DNA of 64,000 nucleotides from Sinorhizobium numidicum (GTDB lineage Bacteria; Pseudomonadota; Alphaproteobacteria; Rhizobiales; Rhizobiaceae). A program made the position numbers and the translations under genes. The stretch spans positions 1,798,001 through 1,862,000 of the forward strand of contig NZ_CP120367.1 of the NCBI RefSeq assembly GCF_029892045.1, written 5' to 3'. The notes under the pieces were generated by a model, which worked only from the letters and a program-made list of their open reading frames with translations, was not told the origin of the DNA and did no database searches. Shown here piece after piece: positions 26,063-35,468 of the stretch (its first letter is position 1; each line of letters opens with the position of its first letter).

Positions 26063-27828
26063 GACGCGACCACCTCGCGCCGTGTTTCGCCCGGCATCGC
26101 CGAGGCGACCACATCCGTGCGTGGCCCGAACTGCGTAATTCGCCCGTTTTCTAGCACAAGCAATTTGTCCGCGACCTGCATGATAGCCGGCCGGTGGGCG
26201 ATTATGACGACAATGGCGCCATCGCTGCGCGCGTGGTCGATCGCGCGAATAAGCGCCCGCTCACCGACTGCGTCGAGATTGGCATTCGGTTCGTCGAGCA
26301 CGATGAGGCGAGGCCGATTATAGAGGCAGCGAGCAAGTGCGATGCGCTGCCTCTGGCCCCCTGAAAGGGTCAGATGTCCGTCGCCGACCGGTGTGTCATA
26401 GCCCAGAGGCAGGCGCCCGATCATGTCGTGGACATCGGCCAGTCGCGCCGCCTCAAGCACCCTGTAGGGGTCGCTCTCTTCCATCCGAGCGATGTTTTCC
26501 CGAATGGTCCCTTCCAGGAGCGAGACCGACTGGGGAAGATAGCCCACCACCCGCCCGAACGAGCCGCGCTCCCAGAGATAGGCATTGTTGCCGTCGAGGA
26601 AGACACCGCCCGATGTGGGCTTCAAAATCCCGACCAACAGCCGCGCGAGCGTCGACTTGCCGGCGGCGGAAGGCCCGACGATACCCAGCACCTCGCCGGG
26701 CGCGAGGGAAAAGGAGATATTCTTGATGATCGGCACATCCAGGCCGGGTGCGGCGTAAACCAGTCTGTCCACAACCAGATCGCCCTGCGAGTGCGGCGTC
26801 GGCATGGTCTGGCGGGTCGCAAGGTCCTCCTTCAAGGCTGCCTCGAGCCGGCGCCAGCCTGCGATGGCCAAGACCCACTGCCGCCAGTTTTCGATAACCG
26901 AATCGAACGGCAGCAGGAGACGGCCGATCAGCATGCTCGATGCCATCATCGCGCCGGGCGTGACTTCCTGCTCCAGCACAAGCATCGCGCCGCCTGCCAG
27001 GGTGACGACCTGAATGGAGAACCGGAGACTGCGCGTGATGGATGCCATCGCCTTGCTCCTGCTTCCGCTGGTTTCAAGCGCGTTAATGGCATGCAACTGC
27101 AGGGCGTGCCATCGCTTGGCAAGGGCGGGAAGCATGCCCATGGCCTCGATGGCCTCGGCGTGACGTAATGTCGCACCTATTTTTGATACTGCCTCAATAT
27201 TAGCCTGGTTCGCCTCTTTCATGAGCTGGCGCGTCAGCATGTCCGTGACCAGCCCGCAGCAAAGCAGCAGTGCCACCGAGATAGCCCCGACGAGGCCGAA
27301 AAGAGGGTGCAGAAGGAAAAGGGCGCCCAAGAAGATCGGCGACCAGGCGGCGTCGAGAGGGGCGCTCACGGCTGAAGAGGTCAGGAAGCTTCGCAGTTCC
27401 GTCAGGTCCCGCAGAGACTGCGTTGCGCGGGAAAGACCCTGATCAACCGAGGCCTGAACCGCAGCAGTCAGCACCGGCAGGTTCAGCCACCGCACGACCG
27501 CGCTGCCCATGGCCTGGAACGAAAGGGCGCGGATAAAGTCGAGCACGCCGAGCACCACCAGTGCGCCGATCGCAAGGATCGTCAGCATGACGAGCGTATC
27601 CATACTCTGGCTGTTCAGCACTCTGTCATGCACTTGCAACATGAAGAGCGGTATCGTGAGTTGCAGCAGATTTATGCAGACGCTGAGTAACGCTGCATAA
27701 AGAAGCGCCACCGTGAATACACGCCGAGCTTGTAATATCAGCAATCCTGCATTGAGTACTCCATTATACGCCGCCGCCCCTAAATTTTGACCGTTGCTTA
27801 TCGTATTTTTTCGAACAGTATCACGCAT
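26059..27828 (-). CDS. wgdA: Type I secretion ABC permease/ATPase
   Basis: 589 residues: an exporter-type transmembrane domain (about 35-330) fused to an ABC ATPase. The ATPase shows Walker A GPSAAGKST, the signature LSGGQRQRIALARCLY and Walker B LIVLDEPNANLD, followed by the switch His in IIAHRPA. It has no N-terminal C39 peptidase domain, as in PrsD-type systems that export RTX proteins with uncleaved C-terminal signals. It is divergent to the regulator wggR, with an operator-like palindrome in the shared promoter region. Confidence 0.92.
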   Translation of the reverse strand: MRDTVRKNTISNGQNLGAAAYNGVLNAGLLILQARRVFTVALLYAALLSVCINLLQLTIPLFMLQVHDRVLNSQSMDTLVMLTILAIGALVVLGVLDFIRALSFQAMGSAVVRWLNLPVLTAAVQASVDQGLSRATQSLRDLTELRSFLTSSAVSAPLDAAWSPIFLGALFLLHPLFGLVGAISVALLLCCGLVTDMLTRQLMKEANQANIEAVSKIGATLRHAEAIEAMGMLPALAKRWHALQLHAINALETSGSRSKAMASITRSLRFSIQVVTLAGGAMLVLEQEVTPGAMMASSMLIGRLLLPFDSVIENWRQWVLAIAGWRRLEAALKEDLATRQTMPTPHSQGDLVVDRLVYAAPGLDVPIIKNISFSLAPGEVLGIVGPSAAGKSTLARLLVGILKPTSGGVFLDGNNAYLWERGSFGRVVGYLPQSVSLLEGTIRENIARMEESDPYRVLEAARLADVHDMIGRLPLGYDTPVGDGHLTLSGGQRQRIALARCLYNRPRLIVLDEPNANLDAVGERALIRAIDHARSDGAIVVIIAHRPAIMQVADKLLVLENGRITQFGPRTDVVASAMPGETRREVVAS

Positions 27829-27988
27829 GCGATTTGCCTGGAGTTAACGTTAAAGGGATCTAAGGAGGCAGTCTGGCTTACATTCGATCCGAAGCATAGT
27901 ATTGCTGAGGTGAATGTGGCACACAAATGGCTGCGTTCGCAAGTTTAGGTCGATCTGTGACAAAAAACGGGGGATTGGTATTGAAATT

Positions 27989-28007
27989 TACTTCAAGTTT
28001 TGAAGTA
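27989..28007. promoter_or_regulatory. Perfect palindrome, candidate WggR operator between wgdA and wggR
   Basis: TACTTCAA-GTT-TTGAAGTA has two exact 8-base arms with a 3-base spacer. It ends 9 bases before the chosen wggR start codon, and 160 bases from the divergent wgdA start. The position fits autoregulation and control of wgdA. WggR/ExpG binding to conserved palindromes in these promoters is established for S. meliloti; the exact site here is inferred from the repeat itself. Confidence 0.75.
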
Positions 28008-28016
28008 TTTTCCGAA

Positions 28017-28601
28017 ATGGAGAGCGGGATGAATGAAAAACTTCTTTATCCGTCCGCGGATTTTGAAGATACTGCGTTACTTCGGGATGTGAGCCACGCA
28101 GTTCAGAGCAGCCCCAGTCGTCCCGATCGCGATGAAGTCGGCGACGGCCGTCCGATCACGTATTTCGAACTCGCGCGTCTCATGGAGCGGGCGAGCCGGC
28201 GGTTCTCCGGTCTGGTGCGCGCGGAACTGACTAAGCTCGGCGTGGACGACATCGGCGCGGCGCAGGCGATGGTTCTGTTGGCGATCGGAGACGCTGAACT
28301 TTCGGTCGCCGAACTGCTAGATCGTGGGCATTATGTGGGCTCCAATGTCTCCTATTATCTGAAGCAGCTTGCCGACGGGGATTATATCGACCGCGTTGCC
28401 TCCCAACGCGACAAGCGGTCGGCCCGCATAAAACTATCGGAGAAGGGCCGCCGGCTCAGAGCCGATCTGCGGGATGCTGCGATGGCTTATGAGCGCACTC
28501 TCAGCCGCGGCGACCAGGACCGGCGGAACCTTGAGACTGCCTTTCAGACGCTGCACCAGCTCGAACTGGTTTGGGGCAGTGCATCACGCTACGGCATTTG
28601 A
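28017..28601 (+). CDS. wggR: MarR-family activator of galactoglucan genes
   Basis: About 194 residues from ATG 28017 (MESGMNEKLLYPSADFED). The MarR winged helix is clear: TYFELARLMERASRRFSGLV dimer helix, AELLDRGHYVGSNVSYYLKQL recognition region, then a wing with DYIDRVASQRDKRSARIKLSEKG. The sequence strongly recalls S. meliloti ExpG/WggR, which activates the exp operons under low phosphate or with quorum-sensing input. The open frame extends upstream to 27927, but that part overlaps the palindrome and is unlike the family. ATG 28029 is an alternative start. The gene lies between the wgd and wgc/wga units exactly as expG does. Confidence 0.88.
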   Translation: MESGMNEKLLYPSADFEDTALLRDVSHAVQSSPSRPDRDEVGDGRPITYFELARLMERASRRFSGLVRAELTKLGVDDIGAAQAMVLLAIGDAELSVAELLDRGHYVGSNVSYYLKQLADGDYIDRVASQRDKRSARIKLSEKGRRLRADLRDAAMAYERTLSRGDQDRRNLETAFQTLHQLELVWGSASRYGI

Positions 28602-28645
28602 ACTGCGTGTGACGGTAATTTGTTGATGAAGGCAGGCTAGACACG

Positions 28646-29896
28646 ATGCATGTGGCGTTTGTTCATCGGCGTGGCTTCGGTCAGTTCGCTGCCTTGGCCG
28701 CCCATCTGGCGCAGGCGGGAAATGAGGTAAGCCTCGTAACCGAGACCGTAGATCAGCGGATCCCGTCCGTTCGGGTCATTCGGCATCGCGCGGAGCCGGG
28801 CCCGCGGCCGCATTCGCAGATGGCCCGGCATTTTGGCATCCCAGACCACCATGCGCGGATCGGCCATCGTGTCGCGGAGACGTTTGACGCGATGGCGAGG
28901 CAAGGCCAGGTGCCTGACGTCGTCATTGGGCACACCGGGTGGGGCAGCATGATGTTCGTGAAGGACGTGCTGCCGCGCGTACCGGCAATAGGATATTGCG
29001 AATTCTTTTATCGGGCCGAAGGGGCGGACGTCGGGTTTTCTCCCGACGATCAGCCTGATCTGGAGGCACGCAAGAGATTGCGGCTGCGCAACATTGCGCA
29101 ACTCCTGTCTCTGGAGGCGCTGGACGGCGGCATTAGCCCTACCCGCTGGCAGAGAAGTCTCTATCCCGCCGATATCCGGACGCGCATCGCGGTCTGCCAC
29201 GAGGGGATCGATACGCTGCGTTTCCGTCCCGATCCGACAGCTTCGCTGAAGCTGCCGGACGGGCGAGTGCTCAAGGCTGGCGGCCCTCCGATCGTCACGT
29301 TCGTCGCGCGCGACCTCGAGCCATACCGCGGATTTCCGCAGGCACTGGAGGCTGCTGCCAAGGTTGTTCGCAGGCGCCCGGATGCGCAATTCGTCTTCGT
29401 CGGTGGCAACGGTGTGAGCTATGGCATGCCGCCGCCTAGTGGAGGATCGTGGAAAGATCACCTGCTTGCCTCGCTGGACATTCCGCCGGAGAATGTCATC
29501 TTCGCCGGCGTGGTGCCGCATTCTGTTCTGCGGCAGCTTTTCCAGATCTCGGCGGCACACCTCTATCTGACCTATCCGTTCGTGCTTTCCTGGTCCGTGC
29601 TCGAGGCCATGGCATGTGGTGCCCTGATCATCGGATCGGATACCGCACCCCTCCAGGAAGTCATCCGCTCCGGCCGCAACGGCATATTGGTGCCTTTCTT
29701 CGACACCGACGCGCTCGCCGACGCCGTCCTGGAGGTCCTAAAGAACCCCGAAAGCTTCTTCGGGTTGCGCGTCGCAGCACGCAGGACTGTTGAGCAGCGA
29801 TTCCGGCTGAGCGATTGCCTCGCACGTCAGCAGGCGCTGATCGGAAAACTGATGGGATCGTCTGACGCTCAGCAACAAGAGTTGCAGATTGCATGA
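28646..29896 (+). CDS. wgcA: GT4-type glycosyltransferase
   Basis: 416 residues, GT-B fold. The N-terminal domain starts MHVAFVHRRGFGQFAALAAHL. The C-terminal domain has IVTFVARDLEPYRGFPQALEA, the FVFVGGNGVSYG strand, and the donor-sugar block YPFVLSWSVLEAMACGALIIGSD containing the conserved SxxEAMxCG. It would add a hexose during galactoglucan repeat assembly in the cytoplasm. It directly follows wggR (44-base gap), the same place as expC in S. meliloti, which is the basis for the symbol. Confidence 0.85.
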   Translation: MHVAFVHRRGFGQFAALAAHLAQAGNEVSLVTETVDQRIPSVRVIRHRAEPGPRPHSQMARHFGIPDHHARIGHRVAETFDAMARQGQVPDVVIGHTGWGSMMFVKDVLPRVPAIGYCEFFYRAEGADVGFSPDDQPDLEARKRLRLRNIAQLLSLEALDGGISPTRWQRSLYPADIRTRIAVCHEGIDTLRFRPDPTASLKLPDGRVLKAGGPPIVTFVARDLEPYRGFPQALEAAAKVVRRRPDAQFVFVGGNGVSYGMPPPSGGSWKDHLLASLDIPPENVIFAGVVPHSVLRQLFQISAAHLYLTYPFVLSWSVLEAMACGALIIGSDTAPLQEVIRSGRNGILVPFFDTDALADAVLEVLKNPESFFGLRVAARRTVEQRFRLSDCLARQQALIGKLMGSSDAQQQELQIA

Positions 29897-29900
29897 ATAA

Positions 29901-29919
29901 TACTTCGAATTTTGAAGTA
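29901..29919. promoter_or_regulatory. Near-perfect palindrome, candidate WggR operator of the wga operon
   Basis: TACTTCGA-ATT-TTGAAGTA has the same geometry as the wggR promoter site, and 15 of 16 arm bases agree. Flanking A/T extend the symmetry by one base on each side. It starts 4 bases after the wgcA stop and about 160 bases before the wgaA start, in the only sizeable gap of the rightward gene series, so it should control the wga operon. Confidence 0.75.
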
Positions 29920-30077
29920 TAGTTCAGATTTTATCTTGAATCAATCCGCAATTTCTTATTGTGCACTGCAAGAAACATTGCTACGTTTCTCGCGTGAACT
30001 TTGTCGGAGACGGGTGAAACACTTCTTGTCTAACCTCCCACGGGTTCGGGGCATGTTAATTCTTCTGAGGGTGCTGC

Positions 30078-31562
30078 GTGCAAGAGTTGATGTCTTCTGG
30101 CGTAAGGCAACCGCTGGCAATGAGAAAGTTGGTGGCGGCATCTGATCGGGACTGGGCGAGCGTTGAAGGGAGCGGTATCGGACATCTGGTCCTCTTCCTC
30201 GAAGCAAATGCGGGCTCTCAGACGATACTGCAGAACGCCTTCCCGCTGATAGCCGTCGCCTTTTCCGACGAGGGCGAAGCTGATCTCATGGAGAGCCTGG
30301 CGCTCCTCCGGTCGCTGGCGACTGTCCCCGAGATTCCGGTCCAGCGGCTCGACGTCAAAAACGCGCAGGACAGTTGTGCGCTCATCCGCAAGCTGGTGGA
30401 GGGCGGGGTAGGTCGGCTCGCCCGGCACACCGCCTCAATCACCTCGGAGCTCGCAATCCTGAGGCGGGAGCGTGAGACCTTGCTGGAAAACTACCGTGCG
30501 CTGGAAGATGCTTTTCAGTCGCGGAATTGGGAGCCAGTTTCAGAGATCTTCGCCCATGACCCTTATGCCGACCCAAAGGACGAGGGTATCGGGCAACTTC
30601 TCGCCAGCGCCTACGTCGAGCAGCTGCTGCCCGTATCAAGCCTCGGTGTGGCCGGCCTCGCCCTCCACCTCCATTCTGTGCCGAAGGGCAGCGGCGAACT
30701 CGTCGCCACGTTGAGCTATCTCGAGAGCGGCGAGGGCGTGGCCGAATGGACGGTACCCTATGCACAGCTCGTTCCGAACTGGAACTTCTTCTCTCTTCCG
30801 CGCGCTTGCGGGGGTGCGGCGAGAACGCTTCGGCTGCGGATCTCCGCGACCGGACCTGATACGGTGGGTCTTTCACTCGGATATCCGATCGCGAGCGAAC
30901 GATATACCGCCCGGTCGGAGGTTCCGCATTCCGATCTCGATCTGCGCCCTCTCGCATTCCGTGTGTTCACGGGACTGCCCGGGGTCAAGCCCGCCCGCAT
31001 ACCCAATATGATCGCGCCGAGCAGTCTCCTCGACGGCCAATATATCCTCGATTATCGCCTGGCGGTCGATGTATTGAGCCAGATCGTTGATGTTTCGGTC
31101 ACTCCCATGGTGCCGGAATTCCAGACAGTGCGCTTCCTCGAACATGAACACGCCGTGGTGTGCCACCCGCTGCCAAGCGGTATATCCGCCGGGGCGATCA
31201 GTCGAGCAGTTGAACCCGGGACGATTTCCTTCTTCGCAAACGCCGTGATCGACCATCCCGAAGGCGCCCCTGCTGCGGTCAGTTTCCTGCTCGCCCCGGC
31301 CAATTCGAATGCACGCTCCGAGGTGGCGGAACTCGCGCGGAAGGGCTCGGCTAAGCCATCGGCGTTCTTCAGCGGCTGGCGTGAGGTCGGTCCCAACCAG
31401 GCCATCAGCATCAACATCCAGCTGGATGAGCCGGTGCGCGAGCCGATGGATCTCATGATACTTAGCCGTGCCGTCACGGATTCGGTCGATTTTTCCTGGC
31501 TCAAAGTCTCGGGTTTCAGGCTGGTCAAGCAATCCGCGGAGGGCTCCTATGTCCGGCAGTAG
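30078..31562 (+). CDS. wgaA: Galactoglucan biosynthesis protein of unknown activity
   Basis: 494 residues from a GTG with TGAGGG seven bases upstream. I see no signal peptide, membrane helix or known catalytic motif. The N-terminal quarter looks alpha/beta (GHLVLFLEANAGSQTILQNAF), with a helical stretch near 110-150. The rest is beta-rich with jelly-roll-like strands (WTVPYAQLVPNWNFFSLPRA; TLRLRISATGPDTVGLSLG). The similar WNFFSLPR-type pattern suggests a carbohydrate-binding role, but this is weak. Position (first gene after the wga palindrome, overlapping the bifunctional glycosyltransferase by 14 bases) matches expA1. Confidence 0.75.
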   Translation: MQELMSSGVRQPLAMRKLVAASDRDWASVEGSGIGHLVLFLEANAGSQTILQNAFPLIAVAFSDEGEADLMESLALLRSLATVPEIPVQRLDVKNAQDSCALIRKLVEGGVGRLARHTASITSELAILRRERETLLENYRALEDAFQSRNWEPVSEIFAHDPYADPKDEGIGQLLASAYVEQLLPVSSLGVAGLALHLHSVPKGSGELVATLSYLESGEGVAEWTVPYAQLVPNWNFFSLPRACGGAARTLRLRISATGPDTVGLSLGYPIASERYTARSEVPHSDLDLRPLAFRVFTGLPGVKPARIPNMIAPSSLLDGQYILDYRLAVDVLSQIVDVSVTPMVPEFQTVRFLEHEHAVVCHPLPSGISAGAISRAVEPGTISFFANAVIDHPEGAPAAVSFLLAPANSNARSEVAELARKGSAKPSAFFSGWREVGPNQAISINIQLDEPVREPMDLMILSRAVTDSVDFSWLKVSGFRLVKQSAEGSYVRQ

Positions 31563-34227
31563 GGAACTTCCGGACCTGATTGCGGTTGCCATGCCGCTTT
31601 ACGGCCATGCCGCCCTTGCCCTGGAGGCAATCGAGTCCGTGCTGGCCTCGGATCTCGCGAAGTGCAGACTTGCCATCGTTATCTCGGTCGATGGCGATCC
31701 GCGGCACGAGACATTCGATCAGCTGCTGCTCTACGCGGCAGCCCATCCCGCGGTTCATGTCCTGTTCGGTCAGAACGCTGGACCGGGCGGTGCCCGCAAC
31801 CGCGCGATCGAGCACGTGCTCCAACATCTGCCCGAAGCACGGGCGGTCTACTTCCTCGACGCCGACAACCGCGTGCTTCCGGGCACCGTCGAGACTTTGT
31901 ACGATCAACTGCTCTCCAGCGGTTGCGGTTGGGTCTACACCAATATCGATACGTTCTCCGTGAGCTGGCGGGCTCACTATGGCAATCGCTACTCGCGGCT
32001 CGTTCACTGCATCACCGACAATATCTGCGACACTGGCTCGATGATCTCGATCGATGTATTCCGTGCAGGTGTCCGCTTCAACGACGACAGACAGAACGGT
32101 TTCGAGGACTGGGAGTTCTGGCTGTCCTGCATCGAGCACGGCTTCGTCGGCACGCCCTGTCACGACACCATCTTCGAGTATCGGCTGAGGGCGGAAAGCC
32201 GCTTCAAGGAGGCCAATCGCGACCGCGCCGCCTCGGTGAGCTTCCTGCGAAAGCGCCACATGGCGTTGTTCCAGCGCCCGATGCTGGTGGATTTCGAACA
32301 CGAGGAATGCCCGCGCTACCTGTTTGCGCGAACGGAAGATGCGGCGATCTCGTTCTTCACCGATCCGACCAAACCAACCGGGACGCTTCGCCTGGACGAC
32401 ATCATCCCCGCCTTCTGGGCAAGCATTGGTGAGCCCGACAATGTGCATTTCCCGCCATTCCTGGTCGCCGGTAGCGGTGCAACGCTCGACTTGCTGCGAC
32501 GCTCGCGCATGCTGCCGAACGTGCTTTCCCATCTGGAGCGCTTGAGCGAAAACACGAACGTCGTCTTCGTCCAGCTCGGCAATGACGCCGCCCAGCGCAA
32601 GATTGAGCCGGTCGTTCATGGGGCGGGGGCACAACACGTCGCCCCAGCCGATCTCATCTTTATTTCGACTCCGCTCGTGCGCGACGTGATCCAGAACAAT
32701 GCGCTCGACTGGTTCGCATCGATCGGCAACCAGCAAGTATGGCCCACATCGGCCGTCCTCAAGGTGCGCTTCCCCTTTCCAAGGAGCCTTCCCCGCCGCT
32801 CCCTCATCACGCCTCAGCAGGTCATGATAAACTGCGTCAATGCCATCGCCACGAGCCCGCTGCGCCGGACCGCTGGCCGGCGGTGGACCTGGCGCCCGGC
32901 GCGGCTCGTTCCCTACGCCGAACTCCACAAGGCGCTGCGCAAGGAACTCGGGGGCTCGCCTGTCCTGCCGCTCGGGCATAGCGAAGGCAAGCGGACCGCG
33001 GCGCTGCTTGTGCCGAACGCCTCGTTCGGCGGCGCCGAGAAGGTGGTGTATGCAGCCGCGCGAGAATTGAAGGCGGCAGGCTACGAGACGCACCTCTTCG
33101 TGCTTGGCACGTCGCGAATGGACCTGATCGATGAATTCGACGCGAGTTTCGATTACGTTCACTTCTGGGACGCGGGTATCCCGGCCTGGGGCGGATCAGG
33201 CTCCTTCCTGGGGCAGGACTTCATTGCCGAAGGGCATTCAGTCGACTGGGAGGCGCTGAAGGGGCAGCTTTCCGGCTTCGACCTGGTCATCAACAATCAC
33301 GTAATGGCTGTCCATCCCCTCATCGCGCGGCTGCGCTCCGAAGGTACACGCACCGCCTGCTACCTTCACGTCGTGGACAATACACCTTTCAAGAGGCCTG
33401 CCGGCCAACCGTTCGCGGCGATTGCCCACGAGCATTGCTACGATGCGTTCCTGACCTGCTCCGACCAGCTCAAGATCTATCTGCATAGTTTTGGCGTCCC
33501 GCACGAGAAGGTTTTCTCCGTTCCGAACGGCGCGAGCTTCTCGGTACCGCCGAAGGTGCTTGCGGAGGTTCTGTCAGTGAGGCGGATTGAGCGCAAGGAC
33601 GACCGGCTGCGGCTCCTCTACATGGGACGGCTCGACTATCAGAAAGGCATCGATCGCCTGGCAGCGACAATCGCTGAACTGCGCGCCTTGCGCGTGCCCT
33701 TCGACGCACGAGCCATCGGAGGCGAAATTCTTGCCGACTCCGGCGTCTCCTGGACCGACCGGCTGAAGGACCTCGGGGTCGATGTGCGTCCGCCCGTCTT
33801 TGCCAGCAAGGATCTGATCAAGTCGCTGGGCTGGGCCGACGTTCTGGTCATGCCCTCGCGCTGGGAGGGTGCACCGTTGATGATTGCGGAGGCGCAGCAG
33901 CTTGGCTGCGTTCCAATCGCAACCGCGGTCGGTGCCGTCGACGAACTCATCATCGATGGCGAGGACGGCATCCTTATCGATGCCGAAGCCGACCCTCAGG
34001 TGGTGAGGGAGATGGCAAGGGCTATTGAGGAGGTGGCGCATAATCGCCGCAAGCTCGCCCCGCTTATGGAAGGCTGCATCAGAACCGCGGCCCGGCGCTC
34101 CTGGACATCCTCCTTCTCGGAGTTCCTCGCATGGTGCAATCGTTCCGTGAACAATTCGTCGCTGTCGCGAGCGACAGTCTTTCGTGGGCGTGAAACGTCC
34201 GATCCCGAAGTGGCGGCGATAGGCTGA
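31549..34227 (+). CDS. wgaB: Bifunctional GT2-GT4 glycosyltransferase
   Basis: 892 residues from ATG 31549 (MSGSRELPDLIAVAMPLYG); GGAGG lies upstream inside the end of wgaA. The N-terminal GT-A domain has VAMPLYGHAALALEAIESVLAS, AVYFLDADNRVLPGT (DxD) and GFEDWEFWLSCIEHG. A central linker of about 200 residues follows. The C-terminal GT-B domain starts at AALLVPNASFGGAEKVVY and has YMGRLDYQKGIDRLAAT and the donor site PSRWEGAPLMIAEAQQLG. Two transferases in one chain could add both sugars of the Glc-Gal disaccharide repeat. The fused gene matches S. meliloti expA23. Confidence 0.88.
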   Translation: MSGSRELPDLIAVAMPLYGHAALALEAIESVLASDLAKCRLAIVISVDGDPRHETFDQLLLYAAAHPAVHVLFGQNAGPGGARNRAIEHVLQHLPEARAVYFLDADNRVLPGTVETLYDQLLSSGCGWVYTNIDTFSVSWRAHYGNRYSRLVHCITDNICDTGSMISIDVFRAGVRFNDDRQNGFEDWEFWLSCIEHGFVGTPCHDTIFEYRLRAESRFKEANRDRAASVSFLRKRHMALFQRPMLVDFEHEECPRYLFARTEDAAISFFTDPTKPTGTLRLDDIIPAFWASIGEPDNVHFPPFLVAGSGATLDLLRRSRMLPNVLSHLERLSENTNVVFVQLGNDAAQRKIEPVVHGAGAQHVAPADLIFISTPLVRDVIQNNALDWFASIGNQQVWPTSAVLKVRFPFPRSLPRRSLITPQQVMINCVNAIATSPLRRTAGRRWTWRPARLVPYAELHKALRKELGGSPVLPLGHSEGKRTAALLVPNASFGGAEKVVYAAARELKAAGYETHLFVLGTSRMDLIDEFDASFDYVHFWDAGIPAWGGSGSFLGQDFIAEGHSVDWEALKGQLSGFDLVINNHVMAVHPLIARLRSEGTRTACYLHVVDNTPFKRPAGQPFAAIAHEHCYDAFLTCSDQLKIYLHSFGVPHEKVFSVPNGASFSVPPKVLAEVLSVRRIERKDDRLRLLYMGRLDYQKGIDRLAATIAELRALRVPFDARAIGGEILADSGVSWTDRLKDLGVDVRPPVFASKDLIKSLGWADVLVMPSRWEGAPLMIAEAQQLGCVPIATAVGAVDELIIDGEDGILIDAEADPQVVREMARAIEEVAHNRRKLAPLMEGCIRTAARRSWTSSFSEFLAWCNRSVNNSSLSRATVFRGRETSDPEVAAIG

Positions 34228-34265
34228 ATTGCCACGCCGGTTTTAAAGCAGAAAGGTCCAGTTGC

Positions 34266-35444
34266 ATGCGTCCAAGAATCCTCGTGACGGGTATTCCTGG
34301 TCATTACACGCGCCTTGCCAGTGGCGCCCACGGGTTATCCGTCTCCTATTCGGAGCGGCAGAAGCAGCCCGAGACAAAGGAGGAGTTTCTTCAGGAGCTT
34401 CGCAACATCAGCAACACCGGTAATTATCTCATCGGTGAGGGCGCGCTGCGCGCGCTTGCGCCCCATGCGAAGCAGGTTCCCTTCTGGCACCTTTACAATT
34501 GCAGCAAAAATGGAGTCGGGCTCGAGGAGTTCAACGCCAATTTCGACATTTGTGTCTTCACCTGCGCGAACCTTCTGCGCAAAGGGCTTTCCGCGGATGC
34601 CGAAGCGGAGGTCCTGGGCCAGCTCAAGATGCCAACCGTTATGCTTGGCATCGGTCTCCAAAACCGCAAGGATCTCGAAAACACCCTGCCGGAGGGGACG
34701 AAGCGGCTCTTGAGCATTTTGAAGGAGCGTGAGCACTATTTCCTGACGCGCGGCCTTGAAACCGCAGGATTCCTGAAGGACCAGGGCTTCTCCTTTGTGC
34801 AGCCGACCGGTTGCCCTTCCATTTACTTCATGCCGCATAACATGCGCAGGTCGCTGAAGAGGCTGCCCAACGTCGAGATCGGCAAAGCGCGGACCATCTT
34901 CTCCGGCTACCTGGGCGCCAACCACGATGCGATTCTCGACGCCAACGCCTTGGCGCCGCAGGATTCGGTGCCGCCATATGTAGTGCAGGATGAATTCCTC
35001 CATTTCGACATGAGAGTGGAGGATAACGCCGAGGGGCGCGTTTACGACTCCGCCTCGGGAACCATGATCGGTGAGCTTGTCTATCCCGGTACGGAGCGAC
35101 TGAAGCATCCATTCGATGTGCGAACCTTTTTCGACACGAGCCAGTGGCGCGCCTGGGCCTCATCGATGGATTTCAATCTCGGCCGGCGTTTCCACGGTTC
35201 AATAATCGCGATGCAGGCAGCGGTCCCGAGTCTGATGGTGGCGGTGGACGATCGGATGCGAGAGATGCTGGGTTATACGGGCCTGCCAGCCGTCGACGCG
35301 ACCGAGCTCGACAAGGCCGAGGATCGTAGCGAATTCATCGCCGATCACCTTGCAGGGCTCAATGCATCCGAACTCGTCGATAGATATTCCGATCGCGAGC
35401 GCACGTTCCGCTCGGCACTGCGCGAGATCGGCATTGGACAATAG
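34266..35444 (+). CDS. wgaD: Polysaccharide pyruvyltransferase-like protein, first paralogue
   Basis: 392 residues. It begins MRPRILVTGIPGHYTRLASG and has the NTGNYLIGEGALRAL block, LKMPTVMLGIGLQ, FLTRGLETAGFLKDQG and PTGCPSIYFMPH, then a late GRRFHGSIIAMQAAVPSLM segment with the His typical of the pyruvyltransferase (CsaB/WcaK-like, GT-B) fold. These enzymes move pyruvate from phosphoenolpyruvate to a sugar as a ketal. Galactoglucan carries 4,6-linked pyruvate on galactose, so the role fits. It has a similar neighbour 25 bases downstream, evidently a tandem duplication. The order matches expA4. Confidence 0.82.
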   Translation: MRPRILVTGIPGHYTRLASGAHGLSVSYSERQKQPETKEEFLQELRNISNTGNYLIGEGALRALAPHAKQVPFWHLYNCSKNGVGLEEFNANFDICVFTCANLLRKGLSADAEAEVLGQLKMPTVMLGIGLQNRKDLENTLPEGTKRLLSILKEREHYFLTRGLETAGFLKDQGFSFVQPTGCPSIYFMPHNMRRSLKRLPNVEIGKARTIFSGYLGANHDAILDANALAPQDSVPPYVVQDEFLHFDMRVEDNAEGRVYDSASGTMIGELVYPGTERLKHPFDVRTFFDTSQWRAWASSMDFNLGRRFHGSIIAMQAAVPSLMVAVDDRMREMLGYTGLPAVDATELDKAEDRSEFIADHLAGLNASELVDRYSDRERTFRSALREIGIGQ

Positions 35445-35468
35445 CAGCTTAGTTTCAGGGGGAAATCC

